Of a DNA stretch of 64,000 nt, positions 52,901 through 60,934 are shown in pieces. The notes under the pieces are model-generated. The model was not told the origin of the DNA, searched no databases, and was given only the letters and a program-made list of their open reading frames with translations. Numbering within the stretch: the first letter of the stretch is position 1; each line of letters starts with the position of its first letter. Origin of the DNA: Siderastrea radians (lineage: Eukaryota; Cnidaria; Anthozoa; Scleractinia; Rhizangiidae); assembly GCA_964017195.1 (NCBI GenBank), contig OZ024896.1, positions 31,097,430 through 31,161,429 on the forward strand, given 5' to 3'. Position numbers and translations under genes: made by a program.

Positions 52901-55900
52901 TTGATTTTTGTTATATGCTCTCTTTCAACACCCCGACCCCGTCCAATATTTGAAGTGGCGCTCAGGATATCCTAGTTTGGTAGTGCTCTCCAGTTCGGTG
53001 ATTTCTCGGCGTTGGAATGAATATTTATTTAATGATTGGTTTATTCTACGTAACTAGTCGTAAGTATAGAAATGTTTTCTCTCTCAACTGCTTTTGAGAA
53101 CAACTCACGTTTCCTACTACATTTGATATTTCCTGTTCATATTTCCTATTCATATTTGACTTTGTACTGTGCATTGTGACGTATTTCTCTTTATGATATA
53201 GACAAGAGTGTTTTAGTGGAAAGTAGACCACTCGTAAAGTTCACACGAAACTACATCTGAGACTCGAGTGAAGCATTTTCCATATCCTCACTTGGGAGGA
53301 TATCGATGACGTCATTTCCGCTCTTACACTCTCTTACTCTCTCACTCTTGTGCAAAAATACTCTTGTCTATGTAATAAAAAGAAAATCACATGGTGGCTT
53401 GAATATATGAATTTTCTTTTCTTGTGGTAAAAGACAATATTTTACCACTCGAAAATAAAATTCCTATCTTCGCGCCGCCATGTAATATCCTCTATATATA
53501 TTATCAGTGAACGCCAATGCGCCCTGTCATGCTCGTACTCTTTTTTTCGCACTTGCCAGATCAAACCTATTCACCACTTTCCATAAATTATCATAAAGTG
53601 CACAGGGCCTAAAGTGTAAAGGATTTTTTTTTAATTTTTCTTTTTGCCTGCTACTAAGTTAGTTGTGCTACATTGATAAGATTGTGTGACAAATTGTGAC
53701 GTAAGCAGCGTCGGGGTCATCCGAAGTCTTCTGAGATGAGTAATTCTAACTACTGCGAACTTCACAATTTCTCTTTATACTCAAAAGAAGATTCCTACAG
53801 TCCATTACTGAACGGCTAGACCCAAGGCTAAAGCGGAAACTCAGGCGACTTAGTCGAAAATAATTTCATTTCACCTTCTGGCGGGCTTCCCAGGTGAGTC
53901 TGGACAACTAGCACGATTTTGGTTGCAACTTTTCAAATTATAGTTTTCTGCCTCGACTGCGTCCAAGTTGCAGGAGGTGTTGAAAAGTCTAAATTCATTG
54001 TTAGAGTTCAACTACATAACTTCTTTTCTTTTTCAAGGAATCTTGAAAATGTTTTGTATTCCTTACCAGAGCAGAAATTTGGATCAACTATGATACCCGA
54101 CGTTGTTTACTTTGTCGAGAGTCACCCACCATGAATACAGACTGTATTTATCAACTTAACGCAATTTTCATCCTGTTCTGGATCAATATTGGATGTACGA
54201 GCATTACAGGAACTATAGACATTTATTTTGCTGGACAGCAACGATTAGGGTCCCCGAAAAATGTATTTTTGCCAAGTTCTAGGGTTATATAAGTGACCTT
54301 TGACACGAGCGATATTTACGTTAACACGCTGACAATGGCGGAGTTCTAACCTGTTTCCGCTTGTGATCTAGGGAGATACCCGCACGTTTGATCTTACAAA
54401 TTGATTAAATAAGGTAAGATCTTTGGTGTGATGTTGTTTTTTAACCCAATTTAGGCCACAAACGATACGAAATTGTTTCTTGCATTTGGCCCATTTTTGG
54501 GTTCTCATTATAGGTTTCAGAGTAGGTTGTCTTGAACTTTACCTGACGTGCTCAAAAATTTATCGACTTTTTCCACATTTTGTCTGTGAACTTGGTCAGT
54601 CTACCTTAGATACTAGGTCAAAGCAGAATTTCATAAGCTGTATTTAATTGGCCGTAGCGCGCCTCTCAAAATCCGTAAATTTCAGCTTTTCGATCACCGC
54701 CGGAAACCCCGTTGTGGGCAAAATTGGTTTTTGGCTTGTAGCAGAGCAAAAATAAAGAATTGGAAAATAAAAAAAGTGGTTTTGATACATGTGTACCGAA
54801 CCCTTTTCACAAACCAAAACTGAAGGAAAACTATTTTTGGTCGCGAAATCCAGTGGACTGCTTTTAGTGAGAATGCCACTTAAGTCTTAATTTTGAGAAG
54901 AACTGTTAAATTAAAACTACAATTTTCCTTAATGGTCCCCCATTATTACTGTATTCCCAAAAGGATACAATGATGTCATTTACTCATGAGCTTTACAATG
55001 CATTGTGTGAACATGGCTTGTTAATTATGCAAAATGCACGTTTGAGAGTCTGGCTTTATTATTTAGTATGCAGCACGGAAGTTTGAGCTTTCAGACTCTC
55101 AAACTTGTGTTTTGCATAATTAGTACACTGTGTTCACACACTGCATTCTATAACAGATCATGAGTACATGATGTCATTGTATCCTTTCTGGAGTAATAAT
55201 GGGGGACCATTAAATTGGAAAATTGCAGTTTAAGGTATTCCTGGAGGCTGAAGTGACCCTTTTCAAATCGGTTGACTTTTAAGCAGCTTTAAGTTTGTCA
55301 CAAGATGAGTCTGTTTACAAATTTTCAGTTCAAGGGAATTTGTATTTAGCGAGATATAAGCAACTGAAGTTCTGTCTCCAAGGAAAATTTTGCGGGAACA
55401 TTACCAAAGCAGACGGCTAAAAAATGTAATTGCAGTTTACGAAAACATCCCCTATGGTGCATGAATTTGACATTTTGCGATCTCGAGTTTCGATTGCAAA
55501 ATTATCACTAGTCACAGACTCTTCACTTGATGTGCCTTATTCACGTTAGTTTAAGTGGAATATTACAAGTTAACTTTCTTTCATGAAATACAACAGTATT
55601 TCGGCGGTAGAAGTGTACTGAAATATATTTTTCTTCTACGAAGACAGAGCAACGTAAGCTTCATGCGTGACATTGAAATACTAGCCCTCGCCCAGAGTTA
55701 TCGAAGACAACTTCTCATTGCAGGTCGCTGGAAACATAATCTTGTCCTTTGCAAAATACAACACAGTATTTAAAAATATCTGTGGAAGTTTTATTTTATC
55801 ATAAAGAGCAGAGATTCTTTGGTACTTTGTGGAATGTCGCTGACATTTGCGATACAAACGAATAAATCTGTCAACGTGGCGCTCCAGGAGATCGGTTGCC

Positions 55901-58753
55901 AAGGAAAAGTGTCATTGTTTATGTTGGCGCTTCTGATTGGTTTCGCGGGAAAATAGCCCATCTTAAAAGGAAAGAGGGACGAAAAAAGGGCACTATTTTA
56001 CATTTTTCTGCAGGAAAACATGACTGAAGGGCTCAACAACATGGCTGCCGCGGAAAACAGTTCGGAGGAAAGCTGCAGACTGACTTTCTTTCGATTCCAG
56101 CACGATTTTGGGCAAAAAAAATAGGAGTTTCATCAAAGGTGGGGATTTATATATTACACTATTTTTTCTTTGATTGATCGGACAGACTTGAAACTTGCAG
56201 GACATAAACTAGATACGTGTACGATGTTTTCTTTGGCAGTACGTCAAATGTTGTCAAATATCAGTCCTGCGATGACTTCAAGAATTTTATAAACAAGTGA
56301 AATTGAATTTTGCGGCATAACATTTTTCAATTTACCTTTTCTGTGACGTACTGCCCCAAGATTTAAGGTTTCAGTGACATACATAGATTGGAAAATGCTT
56401 TTTGAAGTTGAATGAATTTTCTTTGAGTTATATTAAAAACATGGAGAACCAAGAATATTTTGACCACATCCAAAAGTATCAGATTACAGGAATTCTTTAC
56501 ATACTTTCAGAATAAAACTATTTTTTAACGAATCTACACATAATGTTGTACTGTCCGTGTTAATATGACCAAGTTTGAACAAATATTTCTACAGAATTGG
56601 GACATAAAAATAAGTGGCAAAAATGTCCAAATTAGCCTAAAGTAAACAGCAAGGCTTAAAATTTCGTTTGGGGAGTGTTTAGTAAACACAGTTTCGAAAA
56701 CCGAAGAAAGACTGACATATTATTTTATCATAGCACCACTTTAAGACTAATGATAACCCACCAGCAAAAGAATAGTTTAACTTGAACTTATGTTTGGCTA
56801 GTAGATTTGGTATTCCACTAGCTAATATCATGAAAGATGTTATCATTTCAATAGTTATTAATTTTTGGCTACTAAATAGTAACAAATTATTGTAAAAAAC
56901 AATTGTAAATGGGTTTGAAGATTGTAATAAGAAAACAAGGGTTGTTTAGGTCATTGTCTGTTTGAATGGAACTATCAGATCATCTTCAGTCCACATAGTT
57001 GTTATGTTCCACTGAGAGTTACAATAATTTTTGTATGTGAGTACATGTAATAAAATAAGGGCTGTAAAAATTCAAGACTTTATCATTTTGTAACTGGACT
57101 TAAATGTAATGGATGAATTCCCTCACAAATACAATGTAAATTATTCTTAAATTCAACTGTAGAAATAATATATGACAAATATAACCACATATTCTAGGAA
57201 TATTTGACCTCAAGAGCCCATTTTTGCTTCATATTCTGCCCTCTTGCTGAACCATCTTTACAAATGTACCAATCAGATGACAATAAAAGGACTCCCACTA
57301 TAAAGAGTGTTTTACTGCTTAGTGCAGCAATTCTTCATTTAAATTCAAAAACCAAACAAAATCTATTATATCTCATTAGTTATTCATCCAATTTCTTTGA
57401 TTAGACACCCCAGGTTATCTGGTAAAATGTTCATCATTGTTTATCGACCAAGTTGGTACGGCCTGGCAGAAACATTCCTCGCCCTCTTGGCTTTTTTCTT
57501 CTATTAATAACAATAAAAAATTTTGCCTTACATAACAGACAAAATCCACTACTGTGGTATGTAGTTTACTTCTCGGAGGAACAAGAAATCAATTCCAATT
57601 TTAAGCGTAAATTATTACCCGACGTGTTCAATCGATAAAACCGATATCGGGAAACCGTTCGATAAATCGATAACAATCAACAATTCTTAATTGAACGTTA
57701 TCGATTTTATCGATCAATCGATAGAAATCGATACTCACAACTGATCCTGGTTTTTAATCGTATCGATTTTAGCGATTTTTTCATCTTCGACGACCGTGCA
57801 TTTTTCACCCCGGTAAAATACACCAAAACAGCTTTTTCGGTGGCAGCACTTGAAAAAGAGCTGTGTTCAGCTAGCACTCAGCCTTATCATTTGTTTTTTG
57901 CTTACTAGTCGGGTGTTTCAGCAAAGTGAGGTACCCTTACAGCCCTCTTCGCCCACTTATAGTCGTAGTTATCACTGTCAACGAAATCATACAAATACGT
58001 TTCAATAATATATTTTATTCAATTTAATTCTAGTTGAGGTTCTTCTTTCTCTTATTTCTTTGATTCTGGAACCATGTCTTCACCTACTGACTCATTTTAA
58101 ACTTTTTACAGGCCTGTTGGTTTGAAAATGTTACCGTTCGATGCAATAAAATTGTTCTAGAATCGTTTATTGAAGTAGTAACAGTTTCTAAGTAAGTCCG
58201 TTATTTTCCAGTATGTTCCCTACATAAAACACATGGAAAAATATTGCGCCGATAAAATCGATAAGAATTATCGAAAAATCGATAATTATCGATTACTCAC
58301 AACGTATCCCTTTCTCGATTCTTATCGATTTCCGATACAATTTATTAATTTTTATCGATTTCTATCGAATGTTATCGATTATCGATTTTATCGATTGAAC
58401 ACGTCGGGATTATTAGTACATGAGCTTAAGCTTATTGCCGATCTGAAATTCAAATTGGAATGATATCTTATTTCTCCGAATTGTAAACTACTGAGTACCA
58501 GACCAATAAAGTAACATAATTTAAAGCTTACCATCCTATATCAAATCTTGTTCCAAGGCCAGAGAGATTGTAATACAGCCCTGTACGAAATTTCAAAACA
58601 TTCACGATGAAAAATCCGACGCCATATTGGAAGAAGAAGTTTGTTGTTTGGCAAGATAAATGGCGCCAACTTACCAATACAAATCAGCAGAAACAGGCTC
58701 ACAGAATAAACTACAGAGTAGTAGCCTAAATAACTGCTTGCTACGTACGGCAT
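34934..58753 (-). CDS. ATP6V0B: V-type proton ATPase 21 kDa proteolipid subunit c'' (ten exons)
   Basis: Ten exons, with GT-AG borders and consistent reading phase at every junction, encode 215 aa: 58675-58753, 58532-58580, 48507-48590, 47182-47259, 46168-46237, 44515-44572, 43161-43239, 42415-42460, 36030-36095 and 34934-34972. The product is the c'' subunit of the membrane V0 rotor, which moves protons to acidify organelles or secrete acid. Landmark segments are [20 protein letters not shown] (exon 3), [14 protein letters not shown] (exon 4), [14 protein letters not shown] with proton-carrying Glu at about residue 102 (exon 5), [20 protein letters not shown] (exon 7), SGAALADAQ (exon 8) and [14 protein letters not shown] (exon 9). 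The length fits the family (about 205 aa in human). The loop in exon 6 ([17 protein letters not shown]) is divergent. Introns hold a LINE, SINEs and many MITEs. Confidence 0.95.
35055..35340 (+). mobile_element. tRNA-derived SINE
   Basis: A box-A-like TGGCACAGTGGTGAG (35,061-35,075) and a box-B-like GGTTCAATTCC (35,104-35,114) give a polymerase III promoter. A non-tRNA body containing CCGGGTACTCCGG follows, ending in an ATTTT-rich tail. The proline-rich frames across it are not real proteins. It lies in intron 9 of ATP6V0B. Confidence 0.85.
35617..35690 (-). mobile_element. Second tRNA-like SINE head or tRNA relic
   Basis: The minus strand has a tRNA-like layout: acceptor arm GTTCCCC with GGAGGAC, D arm TAGCTCAGTGGCTAGAGCA, and a T arm with GGG-loop-CCC. 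The T loop reads CACGACT instead of TTCGACT, position 33 is C, and the anticodon stem is poorly paired. A functional tRNA is therefore unlikely. Confidence 0.6.
36030..36095 (-). CDS. ATP6V0B: ATP6V0B exon 9
   Basis: 66 nt encoding [20 protein letters not shown] and IQ, the last helix. The intron upstream (6.3 kb) contains the LINE. Confidence 0.95.
36179..36320. repeat. Fragment of the TTTAAGCC-end MITE family
   Basis: Begins AACCCTTTAAGCCCCAATAT and shares CATATTCTCCTTA with the copy at 34,128. It lies just upstream of ATP6V0B exon 9. Confidence 0.5.
37344..40716 (-). mobile_element. 5'-truncated L1/Tx1-like LINE insertion
   Basis: A 3.37-kb minus-strand insertion bounded by identical 15-bp direct repeats TCTTGTAATGGACAT at 37,329-37,343 and 40,717-40,731. 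The 3' end carries a short A tract (T on the plus strand) after an untranslated region. The 5' end starts inside the endonuclease domain. It lies in intron 8 of ATP6V0B, between exons 8 and 9. Confidence 0.92.
37569..40715 (-). CDS. LINE ORF2 remnant: endonuclease end and full reverse transcriptase
   Basis: Open for about 1,048 codons without a stop. The residue numbers below count from the first ATG at 40,643; about 25 more codons before it still read as endonuclease (VWRCQHP, FTWRDK, QCRLDYW). Endonuclease tail TDHSAI at 25-30. Reverse transcriptase motifs are [12 protein letters not shown] (266-277), [12 protein letters not shown] (326-337), [13 protein letters not shown] (393-405), [11 protein letters not shown] (453-463) and the catalytic YADD (495-498). 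A CCHC-like zinc motif, CHLC to HLFVSC, lies near 918-934. The motif wording fits the L1/Tx1 group. The protein is intact except for the missing N-terminal part of the endonuclease. It cannot be autonomous because of that truncation and the lost 5' end. Confidence 0.92.
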   Translation of the reverse strand, partial: VWRCQHPNQQQFTWRDKAFKVQCRLDYWMVSEDLKPLALDTNIKNSTLTDHSAITLTIQSQDYVRRGPGFWKINNSLLKDNNFIDQLSEKIPQFKDKYSYLSDKGLAWDMIKMEIRSFCVQYSKRKNRERRNIEKELSGRMERLMKILETNRSKENIIELYRLRSELNKIAEYRTNGAIIRSRTRWHEHGEKNTKYFLNLEKRQHSNSFIARLKTQDDQEITQANEILKCQKKFYTDLYTAVPTDRSYDKTFFDDAKHIRLSDAEQTDLEKPLTKEECFKTLKECAKNKCPGSDGLSVEFYLHFWPLLGDEMVSSFDYAFTHGKLNITQKQGIIKVVPKKRKNRLYLENWRPISLLNIDYKIAAKAIASRLSKVLPKIINDDQTGYIQGRYIGQNIRLIQDIMKVTSLENIPGLAIFIDFKKAFDSLDWNFLNKTLQSFNFGPYIQKWVKTFYTDISSCVVNNGYASEFFHLQRGVRQGCPLSGILFVLCAEILANAIRNNQYIKGIKIHDKEFKISQYADDTTAFVSDITSAEKLFEILNAFQLSSGLEVNKSKTEAMWLGALRHNPEAPLDITWPSKPINSLGIDFTYNEEVSYKKNFEQKLTSMKSILNIWLPRNLTLYGRITILKTLGLSKLIYNTSMLSFPPNFPVLVKQIISDFVWNSKPAKIKHTTMIGPKTKGGLDLPDFDIITKALKVSWIRRLHESNLNACWSHIPLSYIKHLGGPFLFECNYNLKSLKIDIPIDFYKDVFYIWQTINQHTPETKEQIFNEIIWNNSFIKIEGFSVYYRKWHESGVVRIKDIFCGNNFLTFNDFYTKFQIKTTFLKYYGLCNAIPASWIRLLKSSADEAQRKSDHNQKIDIGKLSCKVATKILIDKKFETPTAERRMRQLSLDDSTIRAIYDIPFKVTKDIRLSIFQFKIIHHILPTNSTLYRDKIKDHDKCHLCTQTQTLRHLFVSCPNVQAFWNTFATWWNVKNDDSIELHEKNIIYGFTINSPLRLGLNLCVLIAKYYIYTASKDEQHYYFETFLALLKDKISIEKSSSKSQIQL
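41250..41420. repeat. Imperfect fold-back repeat
   Basis: AATAAACCACTTACTAACTT near 41,258 is imperfectly inverted near 41,399-41,420 (GTTAGTGAGAGGTTAATA). GCGCTCGGTCC lies inside. Possibly a MITE. Confidence 0.4.
41640..41970. mobile_element. MITE related to those in the fold-back arms
   Basis: Shares GACAAGAGTGTTTAAGTG, TCCTCACTAGTGAGGATATC, GATGACGTCATTTCC and ACCACTCGAAAATAAAATTC with 50,193-50,480 and 53,197-53,487. It is an independent copy in intron 8. Confidence 0.7.
42415..42460 (-). CDS. ATP6V0B: ATP6V0B exon 8
   Basis: 46 nt encoding [15 protein letters not shown]. Acceptor TTTCTAG, donor GTATTA. Confidence 0.9.
43161..43239 (-). CDS. ATP6V0B: ATP6V0B exon 7
   Basis: Encodes [20 protein letters not shown] and VGIVG, a conserved helix of the family. 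Confidence 0.95.
43616..44270. mobile_element. TTAA-flanked element, GGTCATTCC ends
   Basis: Starts GGTCATTCCACC and ends GGCAATGACC, with TTAA on both sides (43,612-43,615 and 44,271-44,274). The inner right part (GGATGCGTAATGCAAT) resembles the element at 47,321. It is 655 bp with no transposase. Confidence 0.75.
44515..44572 (-). CDS. ATP6V0B: ATP6V0B exon 6
   Basis: Encodes the divergent loop [19 protein letters not shown]. Assigned from splice sites and phase rather than from strong similarity. Confidence 0.75.
44692..45037. mobile_element. Tc1/mariner-like MITE
   Basis: Inverted ends CAGTACAGCTCAGAGA and TCTCTGAGCTGTACTG, with TA on both sides. It is 346 bp. The TA target and CAGT start fit Tc1/mariner. 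Located in intron 5 of ATP6V0B, just upstream of exon 6. Confidence 0.8.
46168..46237 (-). CDS. ATP6V0B: ATP6V0B exon 5
   Basis: Encodes [20 protein letters not shown], including the essential membrane glutamate. Confidence 0.95.
46348..46612. mobile_element. hAT-like MITE, weak
   Basis: Begins CAGGGCTCGTACCC and ends near GGACCCGTATGAACCGTG, an imperfect inversion, with several CCAGG words inside. No clean 8-bp duplication was found. Confidence 0.45.
46620..46810. repeat. AAT/ATT-rich microsatellites
   Basis: Two blocks of AATAAT and ATTATT runs flank about 60 bp of other sequence. Confidence 0.8.
47182..47259 (-). CDS. ATP6V0B: ATP6V0B exon 4
   Basis: Encodes [20 protein letters not shown] and the loop to NLI. 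In phase with exons 3 and 5. Confidence 0.95.
47321..47958. mobile_element. TTAA-flanked element, GGTGATTC ends
   Basis: Starts GGTGATTCGATTCC and ends GGAATCACC, with TTAA at 47,317-47,320 and 47,959-47,962. It is 638 bp. It shares GGATGCGCAATGCAAT near the right end with the element at 43,616, so the two are one family. Confidence 0.75.
48507..48590 (-). CDS. ATP6V0B: ATP6V0B exon 3
   Basis: Encodes [16 protein letters not shown] and the rest of the second helix to GAA. It follows a 9.9-kb intron that holds the 6-kb fold-back element. Confidence 0.95.
50193..50480. mobile_element. Nested MITE in left arm
   Basis: Copy of the family at 41,640, with TTTTATTTTCGAGTGGTAAA and CATCGATATCCTCAC. 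Its mirror image lies in the right arm. Confidence 0.65.
51948..52402 (+). mobile_element. Internally deleted piggyBac-like element
   Basis: Inverted ends CCCCTTCCCTACC and GGTAGGGAAGGGG, with TTAA right of the 3' end (52,403-52,406) and a decayed AAAA on the left. About 175 bp in, a plus-strand frame reads [18 protein letters not shown] followed by an acidic stretch, typical of the N-terminus of piggyBac transposases. The catalytic part is missing. Confidence 0.65.
52175..52381 (+). pseudogene. N-terminal remnant of a piggyBac transposase
   Basis: The acidic, Ser/Asp/Glu-rich frame from about residue KCRLSLEAL ends at a stop at 52,381. The nearest ATG (52,178) is one base out of frame, so the start was lost by a small indel. 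Family assignment rests on the acidic N-terminus and the surrounding TIRs. Confidence 0.5.
52521..52733 (-). pseudogene. C2H2 zinc-finger exon fragment in fold-back core
   Basis: The frame contains [12 protein letters not shown] followed by HFRQHD: a C-x4-C ... H-x4-H finger-like pattern. An acceptor-like CTACATTGTCAAAG precedes it and a donor-like AAG|GTTTGT follows RR, so it looks like one exon of a host gene captured by the element. It could also be an unrelated chance frame. Confidence 0.4.
53197..53487. mobile_element. Nested MITE in right arm
   Basis: Inverted counterpart of 50,193-50,480. Confidence 0.65.
54933..55209. mobile_element. TTAA-flanked fold-back MITE
   Basis: Inverted ends TGGTCCCCCATTATTACT and AGTAATAATGGGGGACCA, with TTAA on both sides (54,929-54,932 and 55,210-55,213). 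Almost the whole 277 bp folds on itself. Confidence 0.9.
55230..57600. other. Intronic DNA (ATP6V0B intron 2), no gene seen
   Basis: No conserved frame was seen. A short plus-strand ATG frame near 56,020-56,130 was noted but not accepted. Confidence 0.5.
57618..58408. mobile_element. TIR element tiled with ATCGAT, 7-bp TSD
   Basis: Ends CCCGACGTGTTCAATCGATA and its complement, with ATTATTA directly repeated at 57,611-57,617 and 58,409-58,415. Both ends are packed with TATCGAT motifs. It is 791 bp with no transposase. It lies only about 120 bp downstream of exon 2, in intron 2. Confidence 0.8.
58532..58580 (-). CDS. ATP6V0B: ATP6V0B exon 2
   Basis: 49 nt encoding [15 protein letters not shown], which corresponds to the segment before the SPYMW helix. 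Acceptor TTTCGTACAG, donor GTAAGC. Confidence 0.85.
58675..58753 (-). CDS. ATP6V0B: ATP6V0B exon 1
   Basis: Start codon and first membrane helix ([20 protein letters not shown] onward). Ends at G|GTAAGT. Confidence 0.85.
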
Positions 58754-60094
58754 AACTGATTTAAAAACTTCTAAACCCCAGTGAAATTATCGCTATTTTC
58801 TCATCTCGTTTTCTCATGTGACCAAGGGAAGGCAGATGCTTTACTTCGTAACCTGGCCTGCACATATCAACCCCAGTATCACGCGGCCAAGCGATCGTTC
58901 TTCCGAGTTCTCCGCAACTGACCTCCGCAGCCAGCCTCAGCCGCTCGGCAACTTTTTGGCAACTTTTGCTATTTGGAGCGACTTTCTGGCAACTTTTGCC
59001 ATTTGGAGCAACTTTTGATTTCTGGGGTAGCTTGATTAAATTTGAAGCAACTTATGAGAATTACCAAGCCCTACAACACTGTTTAAGCCTTGTTATGGAT
59101 CCTTATAAGAAAATTTCAGTCCTTTAATGTTATAGATAATATTTTACAACGTGCAAATTCAACCTTGTGTCCCACGCCCTCCCCCTCAGTTGCATGAAAA
59201 GGGTTAGCAAAACTGCTTAGCAAAACGTAAACGACTGGTTAGCTTGACAGTTTTCTTGCAACTGAAAAACTACGCTCGGTGACGCGACTTAAGTTACACG
59301 ACTTACGCTAAGCTATTGCGATACTTAAATTTAAAAGGCGCGGGCGCAACACAGCGCACGCGTCCAAAGTAACTAATAATTAAAAGCTGATCGTTTATCA
59401 GAACAATCATCTATTCCCAAATAGTCACGCAGTTTGAAGACAGTTTTCTTCAATGGCATTCATATTTTAATCAAAAGCTCTTTTTAATCATGTCTTACAA
59501 AACCGTATTAAGTGGTTCTTACTGATCAAAGGCATAAAGCTAGTTACAGGATTCTCTTGTTTCTGACCTTTCACCAGTTAGACTGTCCACAGCCCCCTAC
59601 CGTTCCCAGGTATTGGCGGAGTTCAAATTTAATTCTGAAGAGCACAAAACTACCAATACAAGGGGATGACACGCTAACCACTCCATCCCCCCTCTTCCTC
59701 AACAGTTAATGCCCTCCGAGATTCCTCCTTATCAAACTCAGGGAACGAACCAGCCAACACTGACTGTATAATCGGTCTGCATAAACGAGGACATGGAATG
59801 AGCGTCTCGCTTACGTCTTGCGTGACTAGTTACATGAAGCAGCAACATGGCCCTCAATAATATGAATGGTAAGTCTTAGGTTAGCACTGGCACTGGCGGA
59901 TAAGTTTCATTGTGGTTTGTTAACGCTTTATTGTCACCTTAGAAAAGCCGTGCAGCGTTGCAAGAATTCTAAGTACATGATCGTGGAAAACATCACGAAA
60001 CAAGGTTTTTGTGTGACCTGTTCGTTTCTGCACGTCTTCTGAATAGTTACCTCATGCATGACAAGTGGGGCAAACCCGTATCCAAACAAATAAA
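58754..60094. other. ATP6V0B 5' region and spacer
   Basis: Expected to hold the ATP6V0B promoter. No TATA box was recognised close to the ATG. No other gene was seen. Confidence 0.45.
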
Positions 60095-60100
60095 TACATC

Positions 60101-60239
60101 TTATTCGATAGTTTAACACATAATACGCGCGAATATTTTGCGAGTTGCGTAGTGGTTTTCCGAGCCCCGAAGGGGGGAGGAAAAATGCGAGCAATGAGCA
60201 AAATGTCCGCGCGTATTATATGTTAAGCCATCGAATAAG
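60101..60239. repeat. Fold-back repeat with ACGCGCG core ends
   Basis: TTATTCGATAGTTTAACACA followed by TAATACGCGCG is inverted at 60,207-60,237. Confidence 0.7.
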
Positions 60240-60242
60240 AGA

Positions 60243-60420
60243 TTTATTATTCCACTTGAATAAATCACGACAAAATTGGTTTTTCCAGTCCTTCGGCCAG
60301 AAAACCTGTGAAACCTGGATTTTACAGTGCAATACATAATTTTGCTGTGTAATACCGTAGCACATTTTGAGCGTTCTCTTGACCTTATATGGTAAAAAGG
60401 CGCAAGAGTGGAATAATAAA
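60243..60420. repeat. Adjacent fold-back repeat
   Basis: TTTATTATTCCACTTG at 60,243 is inverted at 60,403-60,420 (CAAGAGTGGAATAATAAA). Confidence 0.6.
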
Positions 60421-60734
60421 TAATTATGTAAATATATCAACTGACAACGCAGGCGACGACAAAGGGACATGATTGCACGCTCATGCCAAAAATAGGAAAA
60501 TGTGAACTAGCTATGGTCTCACTCTTCAGAAGACAAGCATCACAGGGGAAAGAGGAATGATGGGATAATCAGAAGCACGTCTGGCAACGTCAGTGTGTGA
60601 TCTATTTCTAGTCGTTTTTGCCAAGCGCATGGTAATATTGGATCCCCACTTCAGCTCTTTGCGATAAAGTTTTACATGAGTACTTGAGCTCTTTCCGTTT
60701 GAATGGAAAAAACGGTGAGAATTTTCCACTAAAT

Positions 60735-60934
60735 CTCTCTCCTCCGCAGAGGCCTCTTATTTTTCGTACGGGCTGGGAATTGGGGAGAGGTGAAAAGTAA
60801 GCGCGCGGAGCCTGGAGAGAATCGAAACGAAAGTCCCGCCGCTTCCCCTTTCCCGTCGTCCCCTGCGCTCCCCCTATTTTTCATTTTTCGTGTTTCGCCT
60901 TCCCCCACTGAAAGAGCCTCTGCGGAGGAGAGGG
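60735..60934. mobile_element. 200-bp MITE with 9-bp target duplication (Mutator-like)
   Basis: Inverted ends CTCTCTCCTCCGCAGAGGC and GCCTCTGCGGAGGAGAGGG, flanked by a perfect CCACTAAAT at 60,726-60,734 and 60,935-60,943. A 9-bp duplication fits Mutator-like elements. The open frames across it are accidental. Confidence 0.85.

Larger units (their letters stand above)
48812..54879. mobile_element. 6.07-kb fold-back element with about 2-kb inverted arms
   Basis: Left arm 48,812 to about 50,990 and right arm about 52,915 to 54,879 are inverted copies. Both outer ends begin GTGGCATTCTC and abut TTAA (48,808-48,811 and 54,880-54,883), as expected for an insertion at TTAA. The arms carry matching nested MITEs. 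The 1.9-kb core holds a piggyBac fossil and a zinc-finger exon fragment. It sits in intron 2 of ATP6V0B. Confidence 0.8.

Noticed and set aside
48812..54879. Paired frames starting MAFSLKAVH in the fold-back arms as duplicated genes
   Set aside because: They are mirror copies within repeat arms, with frame-breaking differences and no known domain.
56020..56130. Short plus-strand frame starting [18 protein letters not shown]
   Set aside because: Only about 34 codons with no recognisable domain and no clear splice partner; may be a first exon but unsupported.
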